NCBI GenBank assembly: GCA_016286835.1
Contig: JAEEUD010000024.1
Span: forward strand, 1-12,292
Reading direction: 5' to 3'
Length of the DNA stretch: 12,292 bases
From: Pyramidobacter sp.
GTDB lineage: Bacteria; Synergistota; Synergistia; Synergistales; Dethiosulfovibrionaceae
Under the pieces are notes generated by a model. That model saw only the letters and a program-made list of their open reading frames with translations. It ran no database searches and was not told the origin of the DNA. This document shows, piece after piece, positions 1-6,599 of this stretch; the first letter of the stretch is position 1; every line of letters begins with the position of its first letter. The position numbers and the translations under genes are program-made.

Positions 1-24
1 TGAAAACAGGTTCCGTTGGACGAC

Positions 25-49
25 TGATATGCTCTCCTAAAAGTAGACA
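25..49 (+). repeat. Left terminal inverted repeat (IRL) of the IS
   Basis: The 25 bases pair with the reverse complement of 1807-1830 at about 18 positions with one gap. The outer block TGAxxTGCTC and the inner block AAGTAGACA are the conserved parts. The TG start is usual for IS3-family ends. The exact outer edge is inferred, because one could add the two bases AC/GT on either side. Confidence 0.8.
28..33 (+). promoter_or_regulatory. -10 half of the predicted IS circle-junction promoter
   Basis: TATGCT lies three bases inside the left end. If the right end is joined to the left with the usual 3-bp linker, TTGACA (1814-1819) would be 17 bp upstream (11 + 3 + 3). That is ideal spacing for a sigma-70 promoter, as described for the IS911 junction promoter. 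This half alone is not a promoter in the linear state. Confidence 0.5.
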
Positions 50-88
50 CACGAAAAAAACAAATTCGTGAGTTGCTTTTAGGAGGGC
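31..88 (+). promoter_or_regulatory. Nested hairpin that can sequester the transposase ribosome-binding site
   Basis: Bases 31-43 (GCTCTCCTAAAAG) pair with 76-88 (CTTTTAGGAGGGC) at 12 of 13 positions plus one G-U. Inside, CACGAA (50-55) pairs with TTCGTG (65-70). The 3' arm contains the Shine-Dalgarno AGGAGG (81-86) for the TTG start at 95. A transcript entering from outside would carry both arms and hide the site. A transcript starting near base 40 would lack most of the 5' arm. The pairing is seen directly; the regulatory role is inferred from similar read-through protection known in IS10 and IS50. Confidence 0.6.
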
Positions 89-94
89 ATCTTT

Positions 95-802
95 TTGTCT
101 ACAAAACTCAGTTACAGCGCAGAAGAAAAACGTAGCATTGTGGAGACTTACCTTCAAGGTAAAACAAGCCAGCAAGATCTGGCCGAACGTTATGGTACAG
201 GCAAATCAACAATTCAGAACTGGCTCCGTCTGTACCAGACCTTTGGCTTGGAAGGGCTGTCCCGGCAGAAACATACGACGAGGTACAGTCCGGAATTGAA
301 ACTCTCAGTCGTTAAGGCCTACCTATCCGGACAAGGAAGCCTGCGGGAGCTCTGTCGTAGATATAGCATCCGTTCAGACCGACAGTTACTCGACTGGATC
401 AGGAAGTATAATGAACATCAGGAAAGTTCCACAATCTCGCCGCGTCCTCAACAACGGCAGAAAGGAAACGTCCTGATGTCCAAAGGCAGAAAAACGACAT
501 TTGAAGAACGTGTTGCTATCGTCAGCTTTTGCATCGAGCACGACCGGGACTATATCGGTACGGTCAGAGAATACGGCGTCAGCTATGAGCAGATCTACTC
601 CTGGGTACGCAAATATGAACAGGGCGGTGCCGACGCGCTCATTGACCGCCGCGGCAAGAGAAAGCCCAAGCCGGCATGGGAAGAACTGACAGAGACAGAA
701 CGCCTTCAGGCAGAGAACCGACTGTTGAAAGCAGAGATAGAAGAACTGAAACTGGCCAACCGCCTGTTAAAAAAAGTGAGAGAACAGGAAGGGAGCTGGT
801 AG
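95..802 (+). CDS. IS3-family OrfA, DNA-binding subunit with three helix-turn-helix domains
   Basis: A 235-residue protein that would bind the IS ends and, by frameshift, supply the N-terminus of the full transposase. It starts at TTG, chosen because a strong AGGAGG (81-86) lies 8 bases upstream. Three helix-turn-helix units are visible, at about residues 8-48, 64-108 and 128-180. A charged leucine-rich segment at about 200-228 (LQAENRLLKAEIEELK) looks like the leucine zipper that oligomerises OrfA. IS150-type OrfA proteins usually have two such units in about 170 residues, so this one is enlarged. An in-frame ATG at 476 (residue 128), preceded by AAAGGA, could initiate a short product carrying only the third unit and the zipper. 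Confidence 0.88.
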   Translation: MSTKLSYSAEEKRSIVETYLQGKTSQQDLAERYGTGKSTIQNWLRLYQTFGLEGLSRQKHTTRYSPELKLSVVKAYLSGQGSLRELCRRYSIRSDRQLLDWIRKYNEHQESSTISPRPQQRQKGNVLMSKGRKTTFEERVAIVSFCIEHDRDYIGTVREYGVSYEQIYSWVRKYEQGGADALIDRRGKRKPKPAWEELTETERLQAENRLLKAEIEELKLANRLLKKVREQEGSW

Positions 803-1752
803 GAGAAGACAAAAAGACGAGGCAGAAACGCCTGTATCACGCCATACAGGAAGGCTTGAAAGAGAATAACACCGTACAGTCCCTCTGCAAAATCTTCAGC
901 CTGAACCGTTCCAGCTATTATAAATGGCTCCGCAGCAAAGAAGGTGCCGCAGGAGTCAGAAGACAGGAGACCGAACACATCCTTTCGGAGATGCGCCGTA
1001 TCCATGCGGAGCACAACCGAACCTACGGTTACCGCCGTCTCGCCGATGAGTACAACAGCGAGCACGGGACCCATTACAGCTATAAACGCTTCTATCGTCT
1101 GGCTCACGAATACCGAATCTATTCAGTCATCCGTCGTAAACGACCGCAGTGGCGTCCAAGCACGCCGGAGATCACAGCAGAAAACATCCTGAACAGAGAA
1201 TTCCGCGCAGACAGAGCAGCCAACAGCGTATGGCTGACAGACGTCACAGAGATGAAGTACTTCAGCAATCACAGGAAAGACACAGAAAAACTGTATCTGA
1301 GCGCGATCTTCGATCTCAAGACACGGGATATCGTTGCGCACACCATAAGCGACCGCAACGACAATGCCCTCGTGCTTACAAACTTTGAGCAGGCGAGAAA
1401 CAAGTATCCAGATGCCAGACCAATGTTCCACAGTGACAGAGGATACCAGTACACAAGCAAAGCATTTAGGAGAAAACTGGATGAAGCCGGAATGACCCAG
1501 AGCATGTCGCGAGTCGGACGCTGCATTGATAATGGTCCGATGGAAGGCTTCTGGGGGATCCTCAAAAGCGAGATGTATTATCTCAGAAAATTCGAGAGCA
1601 AAGAACAACTGACACAGGCAATCAATGACTTCATTGACTATTACAACACGCGTCGCCGTCAGCATAATCTTGACTGTCTGCCGCCGGCACAGTACAGAAT
1701 GATGCTTGAGCAGAAAGAATTACAGGCTGCGCGAGGGCAGCAAAATGGCTGA
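95..1752 (+). CDS. OrfAB transposase made by programmed -1 frameshift
   Basis: Ribosomes slipping back one base on A AAA AAA (769-775) leave the OrfA frame after residue 227 and continue at codon AGT (775-777), giving a fusion of about 552 residues. This is the active transposase in IS3-family elements. Reading across the junction gives a continuous zipper-to-catalytic protein (NRLLKK then SERTGRELVGEDKK). The heptamer is in the correct X XXY YYZ phase. I see no convincing downstream pseudoknot. Confidence 0.78.
769..776 (+). promoter_or_regulatory. Programmed -1 ribosomal frameshift site (A7G)
   Basis: Seven adenines followed by G, phased A AAA AAA G in the OrfA frame, inside the OrfA/OrfB overlap. 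OrfB is in the -1 frame relative to OrfA, as required. A-rich slippery sites at this place are standard in IS3-family elements. Confidence 0.8.
775..1752 (+). CDS. IS3-family OrfB, DDE integrase/transposase catalytic domain
   Basis: The catalytic half of the transposase, about 325 residues from the frameshift point. The open frame extends back to an ATG at 676, but nothing marks that as a start. The N-terminal part has a helix-turn-helix-like HTH_21 segment (ILSEMRRIHAEHNRTYGYRR). The rve catalytic core follows: the first Asp in WLTDVTEMKYF (codon 1240), the second Asp in FHSDRGYQYTS (codon 1435) and the Glu in MEGFWGILKSEMY (codon 1543). The last two are separated by exactly 35 residues, the D-35-E of IS3. 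The C-terminus has the usual DYYNTRRRQHNLDCLPPAQY. All catalytic residues are present and no stop or frameshift breaks the domain. Confidence 0.93.
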   Translation, partial: SERTGRELVGEDKKTRQKRLYHAIQEGLKENNTVQSLCKIFSLNRSSYYKWLRSKEGAAGVRRQETEHILSEMRRIHAEHNRTYGYRRLADEYNSEHGTHYSYKRFYRLAHEYRIYSVIRRKRPQWRPSTPEITAENILNREFRADRAANSVWLTDVTEMKYFSNHRKDTEKLYLSAIFDLKTRDIVAHTISDRNDNALVLTNFEQARNKYPDARPMFHSDRGYQYTSKAFRRKLDEAGMTQSMSRVGRCIDNGPMEGFWGILKSEMYYLRKFESKEQLTQAINDFIDYYNTRRRQHNLDCLPPAQYRMMLEQKELQAARGQQNG

Positions 1753-1806
1753 TCCCGTTTACCAGGACCAGCCATACATGAGGAAATCTTTTTTGTTTTT
1801 TTCTGA

Positions 1807-1830
1807 TGTCTACTTGACAGGAGCAGTTCA
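1807..1830 (-). repeat. Right terminal inverted repeat (IRR) of the IS
   Basis: The reverse complement begins TGAACTGCTC and ends AAGTAGACA, matching the left repeat. It contains an outward-facing TTGACA (1814-1819), the -35 half of a junction promoter. The next base on the right starts the palindrome GTTTCACGTGAAAC. Confidence 0.8.
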
Positions 1831-1844
1831 GTTTCACGTGAAAC
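1831..1844. repeat. Perfect 14-bp palindrome, parS-core-like
   Basis: GTTTCACGTGAAAC is a perfect dyad and matches 14 of 16 positions of the widely conserved ParB-binding site TGTTTCACGTGAAACA. It lies in the gap between the IS right end (1830) and the 3' end of the catabolic operon (1868). It has no T-tract on either strand, so it is not an ordinary terminator. Related dyads occur at 5461-5477, 9582-9595 and 10622-10637. Confidence 0.55.
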
Positions 1845-1867
1845 GATTCAGGCGGCGCGGATTTATT

Positions 1868-3094
1868 TTACACCTCGCGGCAGTGGTTCATGATCTCCTC
1901 TTCGGATTTCACGTGATAGCCGTGGCGGCGGGCGACGCACATCAGGCTGTCGTCGCCGGTGCGTTCGGCCGAGGTGAGCTCGCCGTTCGCGACGCGGATG
2001 ACGAGGTCGAGCAGGGCACGTCCGGTGTCCTTCAGCGAATCACCGCGGGAGATGACGCCCGAGGCGTCAAAGTCGAACATCTCCTTCATGAACTCATACG
2101 TCTTGGCATTGCCGGTCACCTTGATGACGGGCGCGATCGGGTGTCCTGTGGGCGAGCCGCGGCCGGTGGTGAACGCGACGATCTGTGCGCCGCAGCCGAT
2201 CTCGCCGGTGGTGACTTCGCCGTCGTGGCTCTCGTACTTCATCAGGAACAGGCCCTTCTTGCCCTTTTCCGGCGGCACGGCGTAGTCGATCACGTCGGTG
2301 ATCGGGCAGGTGCCGGACTTGTGCATCCCGCCCAGGGCCTTTTCGACGATCGAGCTGACGCCGCCGTCGGCGTTGCCGGGCGAGATGAGCTGGTTGCGCT
2401 TGGCACCCAGGCTCATGTCAAGGCCGCTGCGCAGCACGTCTTCGATCTCGTAGATGGCCTTGTACACTTTTTTCGCCACGTCTTCGTTGACGGCGCGCTT
2501 GGCGAGGATGTGCTCGGTGCCGAGAAGCTCGTTCATTTCGCTGAGGATGGCGCTGCCGCCCTGTGCGACGAGCAGATCGACCATCTCGCCGACGGCCGGG
2601 TTGGCGGCCAGTCCGCTGGTCGCGTCGGTGCCGCCGCACTTGGTGCCGACGAACAGATCGGACAGCGGGCAGGGCACGCGCTGCTGTTTGGCAAGTTCAG
2701 CGAGCATTTTCTTTCCGGCTTCGACGGCGTGCGCGATCGTGTTGGTCGTGCCGCCCTCTTCCTGGATGACGAAGCAGGCCACGGGGCGCCCGCTTTCGCG
2801 GACAGCGGCTTCAAGCTCACGCGGCGGGAAGCGCTCGCAGCCGAGGCCGATGACGAGCACGGCGCCCACGTTGGGGTGCGTGCCCATAGCCTTCAGCGTA
2901 CGCGCGGTCAGCTCCAGGTCAAGCCCGACCTGCGAGCAGCCGACAGCGTGGCGGATGGCCACGGCACCGGGGAGCTGAGCGACGATGCGTTCCACCGTGC
3001 GGTTCGCACAGAACACGGAGGGGATCACGGCCAGGTAGTTGCGCACGCCCACGGTGCCGTCGGCGCGTCTGTAGCCGTTGAAGGTCTCTGTCAT
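1868..3094 (-). CDS. UxaA-family hydro-lyase, large (C-terminal) subunit
   Basis: A 408-residue cytoplasmic protein. It matches the large domain shared by altronate dehydratase (UxaA), galactarate dehydratase (GarD) and the large subunit of sulfolactate sulfo-lyase (SuyB). These enzymes eliminate water, or sulfite, from hydroxy acids and use metal. It starts FNGYRRADGTVGVRNY. Family landmarks follow: Cys53 in VGCSQ, Cys86 in GLGCE, Cys153 in TKCGGTDATSG, SPGN at 238-241, GCGAQ at 300-304 and TTGRG at 309-313. The length fits a stand-alone large subunit, with the SAF domain encoded separately just upstream. Its ATG has AAGGAG six bases before it and follows the SAF gene by 13 bp, so the two are translated together. 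Substrate is not determined: sugar acid or sulfolactate are both possible. Confidence 0.85.
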   Translation of the reverse strand: MTETFNGYRRADGTVGVRNYLAVIPSVFCANRTVERIVAQLPGAVAIRHAVGCSQVGLDLELTARTLKAMGTHPNVGAVLVIGLGCERFPPRELEAAVRESGRPVACFVIQEEGGTTNTIAHAVEAGKKMLAELAKQQRVPCPLSDLFVGTKCGGTDATSGLAANPAVGEMVDLLVAQGGSAILSEMNELLGTEHILAKRAVNEDVAKKVYKAIYEIEDVLRSGLDMSLGAKRNQLISPGNADGGVSSIVEKALGGMHKSGTCPITDVIDYAVPPEKGKKGLFLMKYESHDGEVTTGEIGCGAQIVAFTTGRGSPTGHPIAPVIKVTGNAKTYEFMKEMFDFDASGVISRGDSLKDTGRALLDLVIRVANGELTSAERTGDDSLMCVARRHGYHVKSEEEIMNHCREV

Positions 3095-3107
3095 GGTCGT
3101 CTCCTTC

Positions 3108-3377
3108 CTAGCGCGTGCCGCGCTCGCAGCTCATGTTGTGCTGATGCACCCATGTGCCTTTGGGCGTGTCGTGCATCATGCGTCCGATCTCCTCGCCGTA
3201 CTTGATGACGGGCTCGCCGGCTTTGAGGTCGCGGATGAGCACCTTGTGGGCGAACTCGACGTCCTCGAGCAGCGTCAGCTCGCCGTCGGGCGTGTCGATC
3301 ACGTCGCCCTTGAAGCTGTCCTCAAGGACCATCTTCACGTTGTCCTTGTCGGTGATTTGCAGACTGCGGCGTTTCAT
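3108..3377 (-). CDS. UxaA/SuyA-family hydro-lyase, small SAF-domain subunit
   Basis: An 89-residue partner of the large subunit downstream. The SAF domain forms the N-terminal part of one-piece UxaA and GarD, and the separate small chain SuyA in sulfolactate sulfo-lyase. The family pattern is clear: DNV near the N-terminus, HKVLIRDLKAGEPVIKYGE and then GTWVHQHN. I start it at the ATG at 3377 because MKRRSLQITDKDNV aligns with family N-termini and an AAGGGGG lies 11 bases upstream. An earlier in-frame ATG at 3398 would add seven residues (MKGAFSK) but has a poor ribosome site. It sits about 31 bp after the TctA-like gene in the same transcript. Confidence 0.8.
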   Translation of the reverse strand: MKRRSLQITDKDNVKMVLEDSFKGDVIDTPDGELTLLEDVEFAHKVLIRDLKAGEPVIKYGEEIGRMMHDTPKGTWVHQHNMSCERGTR

Positions 3378-3408
3378 TTTTGAAAAAGCCCCCTTCATAA
3401 GTTCCGCG

Positions 3409-4920
3409 CTAGGCGCTCTTTTTCGCCTGACGGGCCTTTTTCCAGTTCGTGTACCACGGCGTCGCCTGGATCAGCGAGAGCGCGGCCAGCGCCAGCAGCA
3501 CGGCGGAAATGGGATTGGTGAAGAAGATCGACCAGCTGCCGCCGCTGATGAGCAGCGACTGATGCAGGCTGACGTCGAGCATGTGCCCGAGGATCATGCC
3601 GACGACGAGCGGCGCGACAGGGATCTTCAATTTATCCATGAAGTATCCGAGGATGCCGAAGCAGAACATCAGCCCCACGTCGAAGAAGTTGTTGTTGATC
3701 GCGAACGCGCCGACGACGCAGAGGATCGTGATCGCCACGGCGAGGACGCGGTTGTGGATCTTCGTGACCTGGATGCAGAGACGCGTGAAGAACAGGCCTT
3801 CGACGTACATCGCAAAGCAGGAGAAGAGAACGGCCCACAGGAGCGTGTAGGTGACGCCGGCGTACTCCGTCATCAGCTGCGGTCCGGGCATGATGCCGTG
3901 GATCATCAGTCCGCCGAGGAGAACGGCCGTCGAGGACGAACCGGGGATGCCCAGCGTGATCGTCGGCACCAGCGCGCCGCCGACGACAGCGTTGTTGGCC
4001 GACTCGGGCGCGGCGATGCCGAACTCGTTTCCGTCGCCGAACTCGTGTTTGCTGTCGCCCGGCTTGTAGAAGCGCTTCGCCTCGTTGTAGGCGAACCAGC
4101 AGGCCGTGTCGCCGCCCGTGCCGGGGATGATGCCCGTGAAGACGCCCAAAAAGCCCGAGCGGACGGCTGTCGGCAGCAGCTTCTTCATCTCGAACCACGG
4201 CAGCGTCACGCTGTCGCTGATCGCGGCGATGCGCTCGGCGTCCTCCTCATCCTTCTCGATCAGGCGGAACACCTGCGGGATCGAGAACAGACCGATCAGC
4301 GCGACCGTGAAGGGGATGCCGGAGAACAGGTTGATGTTGTCAAGCGTGAAGCGCGCCGTGCCCGTGATCGGGTCCATGCCCACCGTTGAGATGAGCAGGC
4401 CGATGCAGCCGGCAAGCAAGCCCTTGATCGGCGAGCCCTGCGAGAGCGAAGCGAGGATCGTCATGCCCAGCACGGCGACCGCCGTCAGCTCGACGGGGCC
4501 GAACATCACGGCGATCTTGCCGAGCAGCGGCGCGACCGAGAGCAGAACGGCACTGGAGATGACGCCGCCGACGAACGAGGCGAACAGCGACACGCCCAGA
4601 GCGTGTCCCGCCTCGCCGCGGGCCGCCATCGGATAGCCGTCCATAACCGTGGCCGCAGCCGCCGGAGTGCCGGGCGTGCGGATGAGGATGGCGGCGATCG
4701 AACCGCCGTACATCGAGCCCATATAGAGCGAAGCCAGCATCGTGATGCCCGTCTCAGGCGTGAGCGCGAACGTGACGGGGACGAGCAGCGCGATCGCCAT
4801 CGTCGCCGAAAGGCCGGGCATGGCGCCGACGAACAGTCCGAGCGCCGTGCCGCCGAACATGGCGGCGATGTTGGGGAGCTGGAAGATATTGGTCAGTCCA
4901 AGCAGGATGTTATCAAACAT
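3409..4920 (-). CDS. Tripartite tricarboxylate transporter, large membrane subunit (TctA family)
   Basis: A 503-residue inner-membrane protein, the transport channel of a TTT system that works with a periplasmic binding protein and a small membrane subunit, using an ion gradient. The family length is about 500 residues. It is highly hydrophobic, with about ten to twelve membrane segments. The twin TctA signature is present: GLFVGAMPGLSAT at about 28-40, and the related GVFTGIIPGTGGDTA at about 259-273. Each is followed by a second loop pattern, ILIRTPGTPAAAATVMDGYP and ITLGIPGSSSTAVLLGGLMI. This reflects the internal duplication of the family. The ATG has AAAGGAG about eight bases upstream and lies 17 bp after the TctB-like stop. 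Context suggests a hydroxy or sugar acid rather than citrate, but that is inference. Confidence 0.93.
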   Translation of the reverse strand: MFDNILLGLTNIFQLPNIAAMFGGTALGLFVGAMPGLSATMAIALLVPVTFALTPETGITMLASLYMGSMYGGSIAAILIRTPGTPAAAATVMDGYPMAARGEAGHALGVSLFASFVGGVISSAVLLSVAPLLGKIAVMFGPVELTAVAVLGMTILASLSQGSPIKGLLAGCIGLLISTVGMDPITGTARFTLDNINLFSGIPFTVALIGLFSIPQVFRLIEKDEEDAERIAAISDSVTLPWFEMKKLLPTAVRSGFLGVFTGIIPGTGGDTACWFAYNEAKRFYKPGDSKHEFGDGNEFGIAAPESANNAVVGGALVPTITLGIPGSSSTAVLLGGLMIHGIMPGPQLMTEYAGVTYTLLWAVLFSCFAMYVEGLFFTRLCIQVTKIHNRVLAVAITILCVVGAFAINNNFFDVGLMFCFGILGYFMDKLKIPVAPLVVGMILGHMLDVSLHQSLLISGGSWSIFFTNPISAVLLALAALSLIQATPWYTNWKKARQAKKSA

Positions 4921-4937
4921 GCGCAGTCTCCTTTCCT

Positions 4938-5387
4938 TTATGCGCCGAGGATCAGCGGCTCAAGAAGCCCGAGCGGCACGGGCAGGTTGAGGAACTGCAC
5001 GAACAGCAGATAGACGAAGACCATGAACGCCGCCGTGATCAGCACAGCCTTGACGAAGCCGGCCGCTTTGAGGAAAAGATAGCTGACGATCATGAACACG
5101 GGCGTAGTGATGAAGTAGCCCACCGTCTCCGTCGTGAAGATGTAGACGGCCAGCATCGCAGCGTAGATGACAAGACGCTTCACGTTGATCTTCGCCCTGC
5201 TCTCCTCGGCCGGAGCCGAACGCCAGGCGTTGAACGCCATCACGACGCTGAGGACGAAGACGAGGCCCGCGACGATCTTGGGGAACATGCCGGCCGATGC
5301 CGACATGGAACTCGCCTCGACGAAGAAAAACAGCGCGAAGGCGAACGCAAAGACGGAAAACAGAAGGTGTTTCATAAAGTACGACAT
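4938..5387 (-). CDS. Tripartite tricarboxylate transporter, small membrane subunit (TctB family)
   Basis: A 149-residue inner-membrane protein with four to five hydrophobic segments (about 5-23, 33-53, 71-89, 92-110, 113-136), the small partner of TctA. The GMFP motif after the first segment (SASAGMFPKIVAG) and the end FVQFLNLPVPLGLLEP are typical of the family. The ATG at 5387 is chosen over an earlier in-frame ATG at 5405 because AAGGAG (5395-5400) lies seven bases before it; the earlier ATG overlaps this region and has no ribosome site. It is separated from the binding-protein gene by a strong terminator hairpin, so its expression should be lower than that gene. Confidence 0.85.
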   Translation of the reverse strand: MSYFMKHLLFSVFAFAFALFFFVEASSMSASAGMFPKIVAGLVFVLSVVMAFNAWRSAPAEESRAKINVKRLVIYAAMLAVYIFTTETVGYFITTPVFMIVSYLFLKAAGFVKAVLITAAFMVFVYLLFVQFLNLPVPLGLLEPLILGA

Positions 5388-5415
5388 GAACAAACTCCTT
5401 TGCATGAACGCAAGA

Positions 5416-5445
5416 GCCCTGTGTCGGGCATCTTTCGGTCAGGGC
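5416..5445 (-). other. Short hairpin ahead of the tctB-like gene
   Basis: GCCCTG (5416-5421) and CAGGGC (5440-5445) can pair around an 18-base loop. It lies between the intercistronic terminator and the TctB-like start, so it would cap the 5' end of a processed or newly started tctBA transcript. A function is not shown. Confidence 0.3.
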
Positions 5446-5448
5446 CTG

Positions 5449-5489
5449 AAAAAAACGGCGGTTTCATAGGCTGAAACCGCCGTTTTTTC
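5449..5489. terminator. Strong intercistronic terminator/attenuator between tctC- and tctB-like genes
   Basis: A perfect 17-bp stem (5450-5466 with 5472-5488) with a 5-base loop, CGGCGGTTTCA paired to TGAAACCGCCG. It is flanked by A and T runs, so it reads as a Rho-independent terminator on both strands. On the coding (minus) strand it follows the binding-protein stop by about 30 bases. Partial termination here would give the binding protein in excess over the membrane subunits, as is common for solute-binding systems. The inner arms GTTTCA/TGAAAC match the dyads elsewhere in the window. Confidence 0.85.
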
Positions 5490-5520
5490 ATGCAGAAAGC
5501 CGGATTTGACGGCGTGAAAT

Positions 5521-6492
5521 TTAGTGCTTCTGATACTGATCCTTGATCTCGTCCCAGATGCCGAAGTACGCCTGCTCCTGATCGGCAAGCATCTTCTGAT
5601 AGTCGTCGCCGAACTTCATGTCGACGATCAGGGCGCGGTCATCGCAGGCCTTGCGGAACTCGGGCATCTCGGCCATCTTCTTGAAGGCCTCGATCAGCAC
5701 GGTCTTGACTTCCTCGGGGATGCCGGCGGGCGCGGAGTAGCCGCGCGACGAACCGTTGACCACGTCGATGCCCTTCTCGCGGAGCGTGGGCACGTCAGGC
5801 AGCTTCTCGAAGCGCTTCTCGGCCATGATCGCCAGGGCGCGGAGGTTGCCGGCCATGATCTGAGGATAGACAAGGCCGATGTTGTTGAAGCTGGCGTCGA
5901 TCTTCTTGCCCATCGCCGCCTGCCACGAGGGACCGTCGCCCTCGAAGGGAACGAGCTGGACCTTGAGGCCGGAAGCCTTCTCGAACATCAGCGTCGTGAA
6001 GAAGTCGTCGCCGCCCACACCCGAGTTGCCGACGGTGATCTTGCCGGGGTTGGCCTTGACCGCCTCGAGGAAGTCCTCAAGCGTCTTGTAGGGGCTGTCG
6101 GTCGCCACGACGATGATGCCGGGGTCGGTGACGACGTTCGCCAGCGGCGTGAGCTCCTTGATGTTGTACTTGATCGAGGGGTTCATGATGTAGTTGGTCT
6201 GGAGCATCGGCGTGTTGGTGATGGACAGCGTGTAGCCGTCCTTGCGCGACGACTTGCACAGCTGCGTCCAGGCGATCGCGCCGGTGGCACCGGGGATGTA
6301 CTGGTTGACGAACGACTTGCCGAGCACTTTCTCAAGGTAAGGCTGGGTGACCTGAGCCAGAGCGTCGCTGCCGCCGCCGGCCTTGAAGCCCTGAAGCACG
6401 GTGATCTGCTTCGTGGGATAGGCCGCAAAAGCCGCAGAAGCCGCCAAAGCCGCGATCGCGGCCGCGCAGAACAGTTTCTTGCCAAGATTCAT
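5521..6492 (-). CDS. TTT periplasmic solute-binding protein (TctC/Bug family)
   Basis: A 323-residue exported receptor that captures the substrate in the periplasm and delivers it to the TctA/TctB membrane part. A Sec signal peptide is clear: basic MNLGKK, a hydrophobic alanine-rich core, and cleavage probably after AFA (residue 23). The mature protein begins YPTKQITVLQGFKAGGGSDALAQ, the standard Bug-family opening with its ligand loop. Further family patterns are YIPGATGAIAW, GYTLSITNTP and the NSGVGGDDFFTTLMFE segment. The ATG at 6492 is chosen because AGGAGG lies nine bases upstream; an upstream in-frame ATG at 6546 would ruin the signal peptide. It is first in the operon. The ligand cannot be read from sequence; dicarboxylates, tricarboxylates and aromatic acids are known for relatives. 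Confidence 0.92.
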   Translation of the reverse strand: MNLGKKLFCAAAIAALAASAAFAAYPTKQITVLQGFKAGGGSDALAQVTQPYLEKVLGKSFVNQYIPGATGAIAWTQLCKSSRKDGYTLSITNTPMLQTNYIMNPSIKYNIKELTPLANVVTDPGIIVVATDSPYKTLEDFLEAVKANPGKITVGNSGVGGDDFFTTLMFEKASGLKVQLVPFEGDGPSWQAAMGKKIDASFNNIGLVYPQIMAGNLRALAIMAEKRFEKLPDVPTLREKGIDVVNGSSRGYSAPAGIPEEVKTVLIEAFKKMAEMPEFRKACDDRALIVDMKFGDDYQKMLADQEQAYFGIWDEIKDQYQKH

Positions 6493-6519
6493 GTGAAAAC
6501 GCCTCCTGTGTTCGTTTTT

Positions 6520-6537
6520 CAGCCCCGAATGGGGCTG
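6520..6537 (-). other. 5'-leader hairpin of the operon
   Basis: CAGCCCC and GGGGCTG form a perfect 7-bp stem with a four-base loop, about 15 bases ahead of the AGGAGG of the binding-protein gene. It has no T-tract, so it is not a terminator. It may stabilise the leader mRNA; this is inference. Confidence 0.4.
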
Positions 6538-6599
6538 TAAAGCCAAGACGGAAATGATACAATAGGGCGCGGAACCGGAACGTTTGTTGCACTGTATTC

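Larger units (their letters stand above)
25..1830 (+). mobile_element. IS3-family insertion sequence, IS150-like group, complete
   Basis: An 1806-bp element. It is bounded by imperfect inverted repeats beginning TGA..TGCTC on the left and ending GAGCA..TCA on the right, and both share an inner AAGTAGACA. It encodes OrfA and a DDE OrfB joined by a -1 slippery site, the hallmark of IS3 transposases, which move by copy-out through a circular intermediate. Its base composition is visibly less GC-rich than the genes to its right, consistent with recent arrival. It is longer than typical IS150 relatives because OrfA carries an extra helix-turn-helix. No 3-4 bp target duplication is visible: the left flank ends GAC and the right flank begins GTT. 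Both reading frames look intact, so it may be active. It sits 37 bp beyond the stop of the catabolic operon. Confidence 0.9.

Noticed and set aside
50..70. CACGAA...TTCGTG as a terminator
   Set aside because: There is no T-tract after it and it nests inside the larger RBS-hiding hairpin, so it is better read as part of that structure.
1814..1842. TTGACA in the IS right end as a promoter driving antisense RNA into the catabolic operon
   Set aside because: No acceptable -10 box lies 16-18 bp downstream in the present flank (CGTGAA there).
1906..1919. ATTTCACGTGATAG inside the UxaA-like gene as another parS site
   Set aside because: The arms are broken and it is explained by coding sequence (YHVKSE); too degenerate to include with the four intergenic copies.
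1706..3205. Long plus-strand open frame (499 codons) opposite the UxaA-like large subunit
   Set aside because: It lies antisense to a gene with clear family motifs, begins inside the IS, and its protein is a low-complexity Ala/Asp/Val/His-rich shadow produced by high GC.
3154..4389. Plus-strand open frame (411 codons) opposite the TctA-like gene
   Set aside because: Extremely Arg/Asp/Glu-rich shadow of a membrane-protein gene; no start signal.
5524..6540. Plus-strand open frame (338 codons) opposite the binding protein
   Set aside because: It is a mirror frame of a well-supported exported protein, with no ribosome site or recognisable domain and a composition typical of GC-rich antisense frames.
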